Source: Alphaproteobacteria bacterium (GTDB lineage: Bacteria > Pseudomonadota > Alphaproteobacteria > Micropepsales > Micropepsaceae). From it: a stretch of DNA of 64,000 bases. Numbering within the stretch: the first letter of the stretch is position 1; every line of letters starts with the position of its first letter. This document shows positions 7,944 to 16,382 of the stretch, in pieces. A model generated the notes under the pieces. The model saw only the letters and a list, made by a program, of their open reading frames with translations. It ran no database searches and was not told the DNA's origin. The stretch is taken from assembly GCA_021325375.1 (NCBI GenBank), contig JAJPHG010000018.1, positions 62,001-126,000 of the forward strand, written 5' to 3'. The position numbers were made by a program, and so were the translations under genes.

Positions 7944-8543
7944 TTAAGCGTCGTCCTCGAAGCGGCGGATGCGGGCGGTGGCATGCATCGGCGGCTGCGG
8001 CTTGGGACGGGCGAGGAACCAGCCCAGGATACTCACCATCAGCGCCAGCGCGAAGGAATAGGGCACGAAGCCGTAGATCATGTCGGGGATGGTCGCGGCG
8101 GTGTGGAAGGCGCGGCCCATCTTGGCGCCCCACAGGATGCAGGTGCCGATGCCGTCGGGATTGATCTCGCAGCCGTCGAAGCGCGAGACGTAGACGGCCA
8201 GCATCGGAAGCACGGCGCTCACCACCGGCAGGAGGAACGCGCAGGTGGCGCCCAGGAACGGCCGTCGCGCCGCGAAGCAGGCGATCGCCGCGACCACGGC
8301 GAGCACGATCGTCAGCAGCAGGTCGGTGCCGACCGCCCAGGCGAGCGAAAGCGCGTCGCGCAGCCCGCCGCCGAGCGCGATGCCGCGGCACAGCTCAGGT
8401 CCCGGCGCGCATTGCGCGGCGAAGCCCACGCCGCGCACGATCCAAACCAGCGCCGCCGGCCCCAGAAGCACGCCGAGGCAGACCCAGAAGACGATCTGTC
8501 CCACGGGCCGCTTTTCGCGCGGTTCGAAGTCATGCCCCTCCAT
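7944..8543 (-). CDS. Hypothetical integral membrane protein
   Basis: A 199-residue protein with about five transmembrane segments (IVFWVCLGVLLGPAALVWIV, LLLTIVLAVVAAIACFAA, GATCAFLLPVVSAVLPML, YSFALALMVSILGWFLA). Extracytoplasmic loops contain four cysteines (QCAPGPELC, DGCEINPDGIGTC) that could form disulfides. No known family recognised. It converges on the DUF4870-like gene. Confidence 0.7.
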   Translation of the reverse strand: MEGHDFEPREKRPVGQIVFWVCLGVLLGPAALVWIVRGVGFAAQCAPGPELCRGIALGGGLRDALSLAWAVGTDLLLTIVLAVVAAIACFAARRPFLGATCAFLLPVVSAVLPMLAVYVSRFDGCEINPDGIGTCILWGAKMGRAFHTAATIPDMIYGFVPYSFALALMVSILGWFLARPKPQPPMHATARIRRFEDDA

Positions 8544-8718
8544 GGGGGCGATATTAAGCCTGTTCCGGCGGGGGCGGCTCGAAATCCGCGCGCTATGATT
8601 AATTTCGCGCTAGCGGAGCAAGCGGGGATTGTTCGCCGCCATTACGCAATATTAACGGGAAAATCCTCCGACTCTATTTTAGATGGATTGCATTCGAATC
8701 TCGGACGGGGAGCGGCTC

Positions 8719-9291
8719 ATGAAATCGGTCGGACGGGTTGCGGCATTGGCGGCGATGACGCTGCTCAGCGGTTGCGTATCCAACCTGGCCACGATCAGCT
8801 ACAGGCAGATCGGCGCTTGCGTGGCCTACACGAACAACATCGGCGATGCCGTCAGCATCGGTCCGCACGCGGCGGCGGTGATCTTCCGGATCGAGAATCT
8901 GGACAACACGAAGTCCAAGATCCCCTTCGATTTCAACCCGGGGCTTCTCTACACGAACGCGGGCTCGACGCAGGTTTCGGTGGACGTGCACGGTCAGCTC
9001 AACACGTTGCTGCTGGGCAACCAGCTCACCTCCGAGCCGGCCATCACGATCCCCGCCGGCACCGCGAAATCGCAATGGGGCTACCTGGCCCTCGAGGCCG
9101 TGCCGACCGTCAGCGCCGATGGCCTGACGGAAGCGTCGAACACGCCCTATACCTTGTATTACAACACGCCGGCCAAGAACGAGCCCGGCGTGGTGCTGAT
9201 CAAGAACGACCTGACGCAGACGAGCTGGCCGAAGCCGGCCGCGGGCGACTGCACCGCGCTCATCAACAGCCAGTCGCTGCCAAACGGATGA
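8719..9291 (+). CDS. Putative lipoprotein of unknown function
   Basis: A 190-residue protein; I chose ATG 8719 because it has GGGGAGCGG upstream and starts the signal peptide directly (MKSVGRVAALAAMTLLSGC). The lipobox LLSG-C predicts lipidation. The mature part contains IGPHAAAVIFRIENLDNTKS and further beta-strand-like segments resembling an immunoglobulin-like sandwich. No family recognised. Confidence 0.7.
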   Translation: MKSVGRVAALAAMTLLSGCVSNLATISYRQIGACVAYTNNIGDAVSIGPHAAAVIFRIENLDNTKSKIPFDFNPGLLYTNAGSTQVSVDVHGQLNTLLLGNQLTSEPAITIPAGTAKSQWGYLALEAVPTVSADGLTEASNTPYTLYYNTPAKNEPGVVLIKNDLTQTSWPKPAAGDCTALINSQSLPNG

Positions 9292-9312
9292 CGCTTCAGG
9301 CCGTCGCGCCCG

Positions 9313-9812
9313 TCAGGGCGTGAGCTCGAACGCCGAACCCTCGTTGCCGGCGCCGCCCTTGATGGTCGTGCCCAGCAGGTCGCCGCCGCCGTCGCGGATG
9401 CCCCCCATCTGCGCGTTCGTGCCGTCCGTGCAGTTCGTCTGGGTACAGAAGCTGTAGAGCACCGCGAGCGTCCCGTTCAGGCGGTAGATCGCGCCATGGC
9501 CGTGCCGTCGCTGCACACGCCCGCCGTGCAGAAGCTGTAGATGCGCCGGTACTTCCAGCTGTTGCCGGACTTCACGAGTTCGTAGGCGGCGCCGAAGCTG
9601 ACGTTGACGCCGCCGCTGGTCGCGGTGCCGTAGAGGTTGCCGGCCGAATCCATCAGCAGGGCCGAGCCTGGATTGCTTCCGTCCGTGCAGTTGGCGAGGC
9701 TGCAGAACGAATAAAGCGTCTTGAGCGTCGCGGCGTGGGCGCCGTTCGCGCAAGCCGTCACGAACACCGCCGCCGCGAGCGCGGCAAGGCGCGCCCCCGA
9801 TACGAATTGCAT
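9313..9812 (-). pseudogene. GloVer-repeat secreted protein, frameshifted remnant
   Basis: Two overlapping minus frames together encode a GloVer-type (LYSFC...GNLYGT...GG) secreted protein. Frame one starts at 9812 with a signal peptide (MQFVSGARLAALAAAVFVTA) and runs through LYSFCSLANCTDGSNPG, AGNLYGTATSGG and IYSFCTAGVCSDGTA before stopping at 9477. Frame two resumes the same pattern as GAIYRLNGTLAVLYSFC and ends FELTP at 9313. Where the frames meet (about 9480-9500) the usual P-x-x-x-L-x-x-D-x-x-G-N-L-Y-G-T-T module is missing, so an out-of-frame deletion of roughly 25-30 codons explains it. The intact paralogue is at 27249-28616. Confidence 0.75.
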
Positions 9813-9901
9813 GGATACCCCCGGACTGCCGAAAACCAGCAATGGTAGAATCCATTGACGATGGAATTGTGTCAAACCGCGCAGGTTGTGGCGGTCCCGT
9901 C

Positions 9902-10513
9902 TCACGCCTTCGCCGACGGCCGCTCCTTCACCCGGGCGAACCAGGCGGCGACGTTCTTGTTGTCGGGATTGAGCGGCTGGCCCACGGCGTTGCCGAAATC
10001 CAGGAAGCAATAGAGCAGGACGTCGGCGAGCGTGAAGCGATTGCCGCAGACGAAATCCTTGCCCGCAAGCTGGCCGTCGAGCCAGACGAGCCGGTCCTGC
10101 GCGATCTTCTTCAAGCCGTCGGCGGCCTCGGGCACCGTCACGATGCGGTCCTTGAACAGGCGCAGCCCCTGGCTGAAACGGAAGCCGTTGGCCATGGGCT
10201 CGCAGATGTTGAGGTCGACGCGCCGCGTCCACATGCGCGCCTCGGCCTTCTCCTTCGCGCTCCCGCCGATCAGGGGCGGGTTCGGATGGGTGTCCTCGAG
10301 ATATTCGCAGATCGCCAGGATCTCGCTCACGAAGCTGCCGTCATCGAGCTCCAGTGTCGGCATCTGGCCGTGCGGGTTGCGCGCGAGGTGCTCGGATTTG
10401 CGGTTGTCGCCGGCCATCAGGTCGACGTCCGTGGTCTCGATTTTCAGGCCCTTTTCGGCCATGAACATGCGCACCACATGGGGATTGGGACCGATGGAAT
10501 TGTAGAATTTCAT
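9902..10513 (-). CDS. Glutathione S-transferase
   Basis: A 203-residue canonical GST: thioredoxin-like domain MKFYNSIGPNPHVVRMFMAE with the cis-Pro motif in GQMPTLELDDGSFVSES-like context (MPTLEL, then F-V-S-E-I-L-A-I-C-E-Y-L-E), and the C-terminal helical domain with D-F-V-C-G-N-R-F-T-L-A-D-V-L-L, the N-capping/hydrophobic staple motif. The ATG at 10513 follows GAGCGAGAG; an in-frame start 8 codons upstream lacks family similarity. Likely cytosolic conjugation or isomerisation; substrate unknown. Confidence 0.9.
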   Translation of the reverse strand: MKFYNSIGPNPHVVRMFMAEKGLKIETTDVDLMAGDNRKSEHLARNPHGQMPTLELDDGSFVSEILAICEYLEDTHPNPPLIGGSAKEKAEARMWTRRVDLNICEPMANGFRFSQGLRLFKDRIVTVPEAADGLKKIAQDRLVWLDGQLAGKDFVCGNRFTLADVLLYCFLDFGNAVGQPLNPDNKNVAAWFARVKERPSAKA

Positions 10514-10630
10514 CTCTCGCTCCGTCGCATTTCGCAATAATCGTTAACCGATGGTAGGCAGCCATTGGTGTATGGTCAAACGGTGTAAGGTCAAGCGGGG
10601 CGGGGCGCGCCGTCGCGGAAGCTTTTGGGA

Positions 10631-10942
10631 ATGCGCAGGATATTCTTCGTCGGCCTCGGCTGGACCCTCGTCGTCATCGGCGCGGTGGTCATGCCCATGC
10701 CGCTGCCGATCCCGATGATCGGCTTCGGTCCGATCCTGATCGGCTGCGCGATCCTGACCGCGCATTCCAAATCCTTCCGCCGCGGGCTGACGCGGCTGCG
10801 CCACCGCTTCGAATGGCTGTCGCGGAAGTTCGACGTGTTCCTGCATCGCGGGCCGCAGGCGATCCGCCACATGGTCAGGCGCACCCGTCCCGTGCTCCTG
10901 ATGCGTCATGCGCGCATGCGCGCGAGGCAAAGAGACGCCTGA
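10631..10942 (+). CDS. Small membrane protein with tandem transmembrane helices
   Basis: A 103-residue protein with two close hydrophobic segments (FFVGLGWTLVVIGAVVMPMP, IPMIGFGPILIGCAILTA) linked by a Pro-rich turn, then a very basic C-terminal helix (FRRGLTRLRHRFEWLSRKF) expected in the cytoplasm. The pattern is like the PGPGW/DUF454-type small membrane proteins but the diagnostic PGPGW is absent. It lies 3 nt before the MBL hydrolase start, so the two probably form an operon. Confidence 0.6.
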   Translation: MRRIFFVGLGWTLVVIGAVVMPMPLPIPMIGFGPILIGCAILTAHSKSFRRGLTRLRHRFEWLSRKFDVFLHRGPQAIRHMVRRTRPVLLMRHARMRARQRDA

Positions 10943-10945
10943 CCC

Positions 10946-11827
10946 GTGGCCATTCCCTTCGATCGCAGCTTCAGCGCGCCTTACGAAACCGGCGAGCGCG
11001 TCAGCCCGCTGATCAGCCGCGTGCTCACCGACAATCCCGGACCGTTCACGTTCAAGGGCACCGGCGTCTATATCGTGGGCAATGAGGACGTTGCGGTGAT
11101 CGATCCCGGTCCCGACACGACGGCGCATGTCGAGGCGCTTAAGCGCGCGCTCGAAGGAAGGCGCGTGACGCATATCCTCGTCACTCACACCCACAGCGAC
11201 CATTCGCCCGCCGCGGCACCTCTGAAAGCATGGTCAGGTGCTGCGACCTATGCCTTCGGCCCGCACGGCTCGGGCAAGCTGGACGACGGCGTGAAGGTGG
11301 AAGAGGGCGGCGACATGGCGTTCATGCCGGATGTGCGCGTGCGCGACGGCGACGTGATCGAAGGCAATGGCTTCACGTTCGAATGCGTCCATACGCCCGG
11401 CCATACCTCCAACCACATGTGCTTCGCGCTGAGGCAAGAGCAGGCGCTCTTCACCGGCGATCACGTGATGGGCTGGTCGACGACCGTGGTGACGCCGCCC
11501 GACGGCGATATGGCTGAGTACATGGCGAGCCTGAAGAAGCTTCTCGCGCGCGACGACCGCGTCCTCTATCCCACCCATGGCGGGCCGGTGCGCGAGCCCA
11601 AGGCGTTCATCCAGGCCTATATCGATCATCGTCTGGAGCGCGAGGCGCAGATCATCGCTTGCCTGCACGACGGGATCGCCACCATCCCCGAAATGGTCGC
11701 GCGCATGTACGCCGATGTCGACAAGCGCCTGCGCCCGGCCGCGGCGCGCTCGGTGCTGGCGCACCTGATCTGGATGGAGCAGAAAGGCGTGGCGGCGCGG
11801 GCCGGAGACGTCTGGCGTCTGTGCTAG
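10946..11827 (+). CDS. MBL-fold metallo-hydrolase (LACTB2-like)
   Basis: A 293-residue metallo-beta-lactamase-fold hydrolase with GTG start. The dinuclear zinc motif H-T-H-S-D-H is at about residues 81-86, followed by the ECVHTPGHTSNHMCF His, the F-T-G-D-H-V-M-G Asp, and Y-P-T-H-G-G. The C-terminal 60 residues (AQIIACLHDGIATIPEMVAR) form the winged-helix extension typical of the LACTB2 / BLACT-WH group. Substrate may be a thioester or RNA; not decidable here. Its stop overlaps the convergent lipoprotein stop within a shared CTAG. Confidence 0.9.
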   Translation: MAIPFDRSFSAPYETGERVSPLISRVLTDNPGPFTFKGTGVYIVGNEDVAVIDPGPDTTAHVEALKRALEGRRVTHILVTHTHSDHSPAAAPLKAWSGAATYAFGPHGSGKLDDGVKVEEGGDMAFMPDVRVRDGDVIEGNGFTFECVHTPGHTSNHMCFALRQEQALFTGDHVMGWSTTVVTPPDGDMAEYMASLKKLLARDDRVLYPTHGGPVREPKAFIQAYIDHRLEREAQIIACLHDGIATIPEMVARMYADVDKRLRPAAARSVLAHLIWMEQKGVAARAGDVWRLC

Positions 11828-12186
11828 TGCGGCGGGCCCAGCTCGGTGACTGCGACGTCGACCTTGCGCCAATCGATTTGGGCGGACCATCTTGTTTCGA
11901 CTGGCTTGCCGTCCTGCATCGCAGGATAATATTTCCAACGCGCCGCGCATCCCGTGGACGCTTGATCGACGTCGTCGGAGCCGCTGGACTTCGTAACGGT
12001 GATATCCTGCAGACGGCCGCGCACGTCGACAAGAAAAGCGAGCTGGGTCGTGCCTTCGGCGCGCGGAAAAGGCTTGTACCAGTCGCAGGTGTGCGGCTTC
12101 GCCACATGCTGCGCGGCGGTCATGGGCTGGCCGGTCGTGCAGCCCGCGAGAAAGAGGGCGCCAAGCGCAACCGGCGCGTACCGCAT
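11824..12186 (-). CDS. TonB C-terminal-like lipoprotein
   Basis: A 120-residue lipoprotein (MRYAPVALGALFLAGC, lipobox LAGC). The mature domain resembles the TonB C-terminal fold used by energy-transducer-like proteins: QLAFLVDVRGRLQDITVTKS, then a small disulfide-capable loop STGCAARWKYYPAMQDGKPV. It lacks the Pro-rich spacer and transmembrane anchor of true TonB, so it is probably an accessory envelope protein. The ATG at 12186 has GGGGAAAG upstream. Confidence 0.65.
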   Translation of the reverse strand: MRYAPVALGALFLAGCTTGQPMTAAQHVAKPHTCDWYKPFPRAEGTTQLAFLVDVRGRLQDITVTKSSGSDDVDQASTGCAARWKYYPAMQDGKPVETRWSAQIDWRKVDVAVTELGPPH

Positions 12187-12248
12187 TTGTCTTTCCCCCG
12201 ACACCGCCCAGGTCTAATAGCATATCCGCACCGATCCGCGAACCCGCC

Positions 12249-13433
12249 ATGACCGTTTCCGCCTTCCTGCTTCGACCCGCGCGCGTGTGGAGCGATGGCG
12301 CAAGCCATGAACGCTTCGCCGTGCGCGTCGAGGGCGAGCGCATCGCGGCGGTGGGGGCAGAGCTCGATGCCGGTGACGCGCAGGTGGTGGTCGATCTCGC
12401 CGGCCTCACCCTGATGCCGGGGTTGATGGACCTGCATTCGCATCTCTTCCTGCATCCCTACAACGAGGTCGCGTGGGACGATCAGGTGCTCAAGCAGAGC
12501 GAGGCTTATCGCACCGTGCGCGCGGTCAAGCATGCCGAAGCCACGTTGCGCGCGGGGTTCACGACGCTTCGCGATCTCGGCACCGAGGGCGCGGGCTATG
12601 CCGACGTCGCGATCAAGCGCGCGATCGAGGAAGGACTGATCCCGGGGCCGCGCCTCGCCGTCGTCACGCGCGCCATCGTGGCTACGGGGTCCTACGGTCC
12701 CGCACGTGGAAAATTCCGTCCCGATTGCTGCTTCCCGCAAGGCGCCGAAGAGGCAAGCGGCATCGATGAGGTCGTGCGCGCGGTGCGCCATCAGGCGAGC
12801 CACGGCGCCGACTGGATCAAGGTCTATGCCGACTATCGCGCAGGTCCCGGCGGAGAGACGGTCGCGACCTTCTCCATCGACGAGCTGAAGGCGCTGGTCG
12901 AGACATCGCATTCGCTCGGCCGCCCGGTCGCGGCGCATGCGACCAGCGACGAGGGCATGCGCCGCGCGGCGGCCGCGGGGGTCGACACGATCGAGCACGG
13001 CTATTGCGGCACGCGCGAGACCTTCGCGCTGATGGCGAAGAAAGCCATCGCCTACCTGCCCACGCTCACCGTGTGCGAGGCGATCTGCGAGTATTTCTTA
13101 GGCCATGTGCGCGGCGGCGCGCCGCATCCGCGCATGGTGGAGGCGGCGAACGCGTTCCGCGCCGCGCGCGCGGAGGGTGTCGTCATCGGACTCGGCAGCG
13201 ATGTGGGGCCGTTCCCCCACGGCGAGAATTTGCGCGAGCTCGAATGGATGATGCGGCTCGGCATGAGCCGCGACGAGGCGCTGTGTGCGGCGACCGCGGT
13301 GAACGCGAAGATATTGCGGCGCGGGCACGATCTCGGATCGGTGCGCGAAGGCCATCTCGCCGATCTTGTCGCCGTCGACGCCGATCTGGGCGTGCGCTTC
13401 GTGATGAAGGGCGGGAATGTGTTTCTGTCCTGA
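12249..13433 (+). CDS. Amidohydrolase family protein
   Basis: A 394-residue metal-dependent hydrolase of the amidohydrolase superfamily, near imidazolonepropionase-like and prolidase-like members. Visible motifs: the D-L-H-S-H metal motif after LTLMPGLM (about 59-63), a candidate carbamylated Lys in DWIKVYADY, AAHATSDEGM and DTIEHGY His residues, and the GLGSDVG metal Asp. The open beta-sandwich subdomain flanks the barrel at both ends (FAVRVEGERIAAVG and HLADLVAVDADLG). Likely hydrolyses a dipeptide or cyclic amide; substrate unknown. Confidence 0.88.
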   Translation: MTVSAFLLRPARVWSDGASHERFAVRVEGERIAAVGAELDAGDAQVVVDLAGLTLMPGLMDLHSHLFLHPYNEVAWDDQVLKQSEAYRTVRAVKHAEATLRAGFTTLRDLGTEGAGYADVAIKRAIEEGLIPGPRLAVVTRAIVATGSYGPARGKFRPDCCFPQGAEEASGIDEVVRAVRHQASHGADWIKVYADYRAGPGGETVATFSIDELKALVETSHSLGRPVAAHATSDEGMRRAAAAGVDTIEHGYCGTRETFALMAKKAIAYLPTLTVCEAICEYFLGHVRGGAPHPRMVEAANAFRAARAEGVVIGLGSDVGPFPHGENLRELEWMMRLGMSRDEALCAATAVNAKILRRGHDLGSVREGHLADLVAVDADLGVRFVMKGGNVFLS

Positions 13434-13458
13434 GCATCCTTGAATCGCGATGCCCACA

Positions 13459-13656
13459 TCCTCTCCCCTTGTGGGAGAGGAAGAAAAATCATGGGTTTGG
13501 GCTGAGCGAAGCGAAGACCAAGCCCTTGATTTTTCAGGTGAGGGGTGAATCCGGTGCCAAGGCCTGTTCCCCCTCACCAGCAAAATCTAACGCTTAGCTC
13601 CGCTGCGCTACGCTAAACGTAAGATTTTGCGTCCTCTCCCACGAGGGGAGAGGACG
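13459..13656. repeat. REP-like palindromic intergenic repeat
   Basis: About 198 bp bounded by hairpins CCTCTCCCCTTGTGGGAGAG (left) and CCTCTCCCACGAGGGGAGAG (right), with internal inverted segments around AAAATC and GATTTT. The gap from 13434 to 13742 contains nothing else except the promoter of the next gene. Related copies appear at 2461, 35518 and 62676. Confidence 0.75.
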
Positions 13657-13681
13657 ATTGGAATTTCGACAATAGTCGCGC

Positions 13682-13724
13682 TTGACATACGCATAGCCCG
13701 ATGGTTATGTATCAACTCATAACC
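13682..13724 (+). promoter_or_regulatory. Promoter overlapped by an inverted repeat upstream of arsR
   Basis: TTGACA at 13682-13687 is a consensus -35; a weak -10 (TATGTA, 13706-13711) falls inside an inverted repeat GGTTATG (13703-13709) / CATAACC (13718-13724) with an 8-nt spacer. This is the typical place for an autorepressing ArsR operator. Confidence 0.65.
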
Positions 13725-13742
13725 AACGAGCTATGGTTCTTC

Positions 13743-14066
13743 ATGCCGGCTATACATACCGAACTCTTCAAGACCCTGGCCGATCCCACGCGGCGCGCCA
13801 TCTTCGAGAGGCTGTGCCGCAAGGGGGAGCAGACCGTGGGCGTGCTCACGGCCCATGCCGGAGTCTCCCAGCCGGCGGTTTCCAAGCATCTTGGCGTGCT
13901 CAAGCGCGCGGGCCTGGTGCGCGACCGGCACGCGGGCCGCGAGACGCATTACAGCGCCCAGCCCGGCGCGCTCGTGCCGCTCGTCGACTGGACGAGCAGC
14001 ATGGTCGGGTTCTGGCAGAGCCGCTTCGACAAGCTCGAGGACCTGCTCAGGAGGATGGACCAATGA
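13743..14066 (+). CDS. ArsR-family regulator
   Basis: A 107-residue compact winged-helix repressor: ELFKTLADPTRRAIFERLCR, recognition segment HAGVSQPAVSKHLGVLKRAG, wing DRHAGRETHYSA. The frame is open upstream to 13701, but that ATG lies inside the operator, so I start at 13743. It is coupled to an SRPBCC gene by an ATGA overlap and followed by a VOC gene, a common ArsR-SRPBCC-VOC arrangement. No metal-binding Cys pair is seen, so it may sense something other than metal. Confidence 0.88.
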   Translation: MPAIHTELFKTLADPTRRAIFERLCRKGEQTVGVLTAHAGVSQPAVSKHLGVLKRAGLVRDRHAGRETHYSAQPGALVPLVDWTSSMVGFWQSRFDKLEDLLRRMDQ

Positions 14067-14479
14067 GCGAAGGGTTATCTGTCGTCGTCGAGCGCGAGTT
14101 CCCCTATCCGCCGGAAAAGCTCTGGCGCGCACTCACCCAACCGCATCTGATCGAGGAGTGGCTGATGAAGAACGATTTCAAGCCCGTCGTCGGCCACGCC
14201 TTCACGCTTCGCGCGGACCCCAAGCCCAATTGGAGCGGGGCGCTTGATTGCGAGGTCCTGACCGTCGAAGCGAACCGGCAGCTCGCCTACACATGGGGCT
14301 CAGGTCACGTCGCGGGGAGCGTGGTGACCTGGACGCTGACGCCGACGGCCACGGGCACCCATCTCAGGATGGAGCATTCCGGCTTCAGCGCCGACCGGCC
14401 GCAGAACTACAACGGCGCCAAACACGGATGGCCGCGAAACCTCGCTCGTCTCGAGCGGGTCCTGGCGCAAACCGATTGA
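14063..14479 (+). CDS. SRPBCC (AHSA1-type) domain protein
   Basis: A 138-residue START-like fold protein: SVVVEREFPYPPEKLWRALT, L-I-E-E-W-L-M, a beta-sheet region DCEVLTVEANRQLAYTWG and the C-terminal long helix WPRNLARLERVLAQ. Such proteins bind hydrophobic ligands or act as Hsp90-activator-like modules. Second gene of the arsR operon with a 4-nt overlap. Confidence 0.9.
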   Translation: MSEGLSVVVEREFPYPPEKLWRALTQPHLIEEWLMKNDFKPVVGHAFTLRADPKPNWSGALDCEVLTVEANRQLAYTWGSGHVAGSVVTWTLTPTATGTHLRMEHSGFSADRPQNYNGAKHGWPRNLARLERVLAQTD

Positions 14480-14490
14480 TGGAGGAAACG

Positions 14491-14883
14491 ATGAAGATCA
14501 AACTGACCAGCGTGTATGTCGACGATCAGGAAAAGGCCCTGCGCTTCTATACCGACGTGCTCGGCTTCATCAAAAAGGCCGATTTCACCAACGGGCCGTT
14601 CCGCTGGCTGACGGTGGCCTCCCCCGACGAGCCGGATGGGACCGAGCTGCAGCTCGCGCTCAACGACAACCCGGCCGCCAAGGCCTATCAGCAGGCCATG
14701 TTCCAGCAGAACCAGCCGGCGATCATGTTCAACACCTCCGACGTGAAGGCCGACTACGAGCGCATCAAGGCGCGCGGCGCCGTGTTCGTCATGCCGCCGA
14801 CGGAAGTGCCGGGTGCCACGATCACAAGGCTGAACGACACTTGCGGCAACCTGCTGCAGATCAGCCAGCTGGCAAAGTGGTAA
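14491..14883 (+). CDS. VOC-family (glyoxalase/bleomycin resistance-like) protein
   Basis: A 130-residue VOC protein with paired beta-alpha-beta-beta-beta modules: KLTSVYVDDQEKALRFYTDV, F-R-W-L-T-V, E-L-Q-L-A-L, then IMFNTSDVKADYERIKARGA and DTCGNLLQISQ. Metal ligands are not all identifiable, so it could be an enzyme or a binding protein. The GGAGG at 14481-14485 selects ATG 14491 over an in-frame ATG at 14479. Third gene of the arsR operon. Confidence 0.88.
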   Translation: MKIKLTSVYVDDQEKALRFYTDVLGFIKKADFTNGPFRWLTVASPDEPDGTELQLALNDNPAAKAYQQAMFQQNQPAIMFNTSDVKADYERIKARGAVFVMPPTEVPGATITRLNDTCGNLLQISQLAKW

Positions 14884-14890
14884 GCGGCCG

Positions 14891-15520
14891 TCATTGGCCG
14901 GGGTCGTCCGGCTTGTCGTCGATCCAGTCGAGCGTCGCATAGGGTGGCCGTTTCAGCGCCTCGCGCGCCATGCGCTCCAGCGCGTCGATCGACGCCACGG
15001 AGCAGTAGTCGGTGCGGAAGATGCCGAGCTGCTCGCTCAGGCTGCGCCAGACGGCGCCGTCGCCTTCGCAGCGCAGGTCGAGGATCCCGACATGCTTGGG
15101 CATTTCGCCCTCGCCCGCGAGCACCATGTAGCGGCTGCCTGTCTTGAAGCCGATCTCGAGCGCGTAGAGCTGCTTGCGCTCGCTCCTCGGCGTGAGGCGG
15201 ATCATCAGCGCCGGCTCGTATGGCTGGTCCTCGTCCCTCGTCGTCGTTTCGCGGAAGCTGAGCGAGGGGTGGAAGAGCGAACGATTCCACAAGCCGATCC
15301 AGCCGCCGCACTCGTCGGTGCCGCAGAGCTCGTGCTTCTTCCAATTGCCCATCTTGAACTCGGAGCACGTCGCGATCTCGTCCGCCCCGCCGCAGGAATA
15401 GGGGAAGACGGTCTGGCCCGGCTTGGGCAAGAATGGCAGGTCGGAATGGACCGTCAGAAGGTCCTGGGCGGCGGCGGGCGCCGCCAGCATGCTGAGAAAA
15501 AGGACGAACCAACGCAACAT
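14891..15520 (-). CDS. Secreted protein of unknown function
   Basis: A 209-residue protein with signal peptide (MLRWFVLFLSMLAAPAAAQ). The mature part has seven cysteines (for example YSCGGADEIATC, ELCGTDECGG, LDLRCEG, DYCSVAS), suggesting disulfide bonds in the periplasm. No family recognised. Start placed at 15520 on the signal peptide; the frame is open further upstream into the next gene. It is 14 nt downstream of the DUF1499 gene and is likely co-transcribed with it. Confidence 0.7.
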   Translation of the reverse strand: MLRWFVLFLSMLAAPAAAQDLLTVHSDLPFLPKPGQTVFPYSCGGADEIATCSEFKMGNWKKHELCGTDECGGWIGLWNRSLFHPSLSFRETTTRDEDQPYEPALMIRLTPRSERKQLYALEIGFKTGSRYMVLAGEGEMPKHVGILDLRCEGDGAVWRSLSEQLGIFRTDYCSVASIDALERMAREALKRPPYATLDWIDDKPDDPGQ

Positions 15521-15534
15521 GGCGATCCTCCTGG

Positions 15535-16320
15535 TCAAAGCGACTTCAGGTACTCCCGTACGCGCTGCGCGTTGCGGCCGTAGTCGAAGGTGCCGACGCG
15601 GCTCTTGGAGCGCACGTCGACCTTGGCGCCGATCGAGCCCGCGGTCTGCACGCGGATGACGATGTCGTCGGTGAAGCCGAACCACAGCGTCGTATCGGTC
15701 GCCTCGATGCGGCCGCGCTTGGCGTCGAAGGCCACGATGTTCCAGCCCATGTGCTTGGCGCGCTCGAAGGCGCGCCAGAACCAGTAGCTCTGCGGCGTCG
15801 CGTCCGTGCGCAGGTAGTGCGGGTCGACGAGGGCGGCGTGCGGCTTGATGTCGGGATAGGCCTTCTTCTGCAACTCGGCGACCGTGGTGATCTTGCCGTC
15901 CAGCACCACTTTCTTCGGCCCGTCATATTCGGGCCCGTTGGGCGAGCCCTTGCGCAGAGGCAGCAGCGCCTCGAAGGGCGGGGCGTATTCGACGTCGGTG
16001 GAGATGTCGTGGATCGGTGGCGCCTCGTAGGCGCGATAGGCGGCGCTCAGGGGAATCCACACCAGCACCAGCGATCCGATCAGCCCCGGAAAGCCCCAGC
16101 GCCAGCCTTCGCTGTTGTTGTTGCGAAGCGCGGCCGCCAGCCACCACGCGCCTGCCAGCACCGCGATCAATCCGATGACGACCGCGGGCAGGAGGATCTC
16201 GAAGCCGCGCGTGTAGATCCAAAGCCCCAGCCGCGTGCCGAGCGACGCCGTCAGCGCGATGACGAGCGCGACCAGGAAAGCGCCGAACGAAAGCCTGGCG
16301 GCGATGGAACGATAGGGCAT
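15535..16320 (-). CDS. DUF1499 family membrane protein
   Basis: A 261-residue protein with three N-terminal transmembrane segments (FGAFLVALVIALTASLGTRL, EILLPAVVIGLIAVLAGAWW, FPGLIGSLVLVWIPLSAAY) and a C-terminal soluble DUF1499 domain, recognisable by WNIVAFDAKRGRIEATDTTL, FGFTDDIVIRV and VDVRSKSRVGTFDYG. DUF1499 function is unknown. Inverted repeat 16331-16377 lies just upstream. Confidence 0.88.
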   Translation of the reverse strand: MPYRSIAARLSFGAFLVALVIALTASLGTRLGLWIYTRGFEILLPAVVIGLIAVLAGAWWLAAALRNNNSEGWRWGFPGLIGSLVLVWIPLSAAYRAYEAPPIHDISTDVEYAPPFEALLPLRKGSPNGPEYDGPKKVVLDGKITTVAELQKKAYPDIKPHAALVDPHYLRTDATPQSYWFWRAFERAKHMGWNIVAFDAKRGRIEATDTTLWFGFTDDIVIRVQTAGSIGAKVDVRSKSRVGTFDYGRNAQRVREYLKSL

Positions 16321-16330
16321 CTCTTATCTG

Positions 16331-16377
16331 CTTGTCATCCCCCGGCGAGCATCGCGCGCCGCGCCGGGGGTGACAAG
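16331..16377. repeat. Inverted repeat (CTTGTCA...TGACAAG)
   Basis: CTTGTCATCCCCCGGCG (16331-16347) pairs with CGCCGGGGGTGACAAG (16362-16377) with one bulged base. It occupies the gap between the acyl-CoA ligase stop and the DUF1499 start and may terminate transcription of the ligase gene. Confidence 0.6.
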
Positions 16378-16382
16378 GGGAG

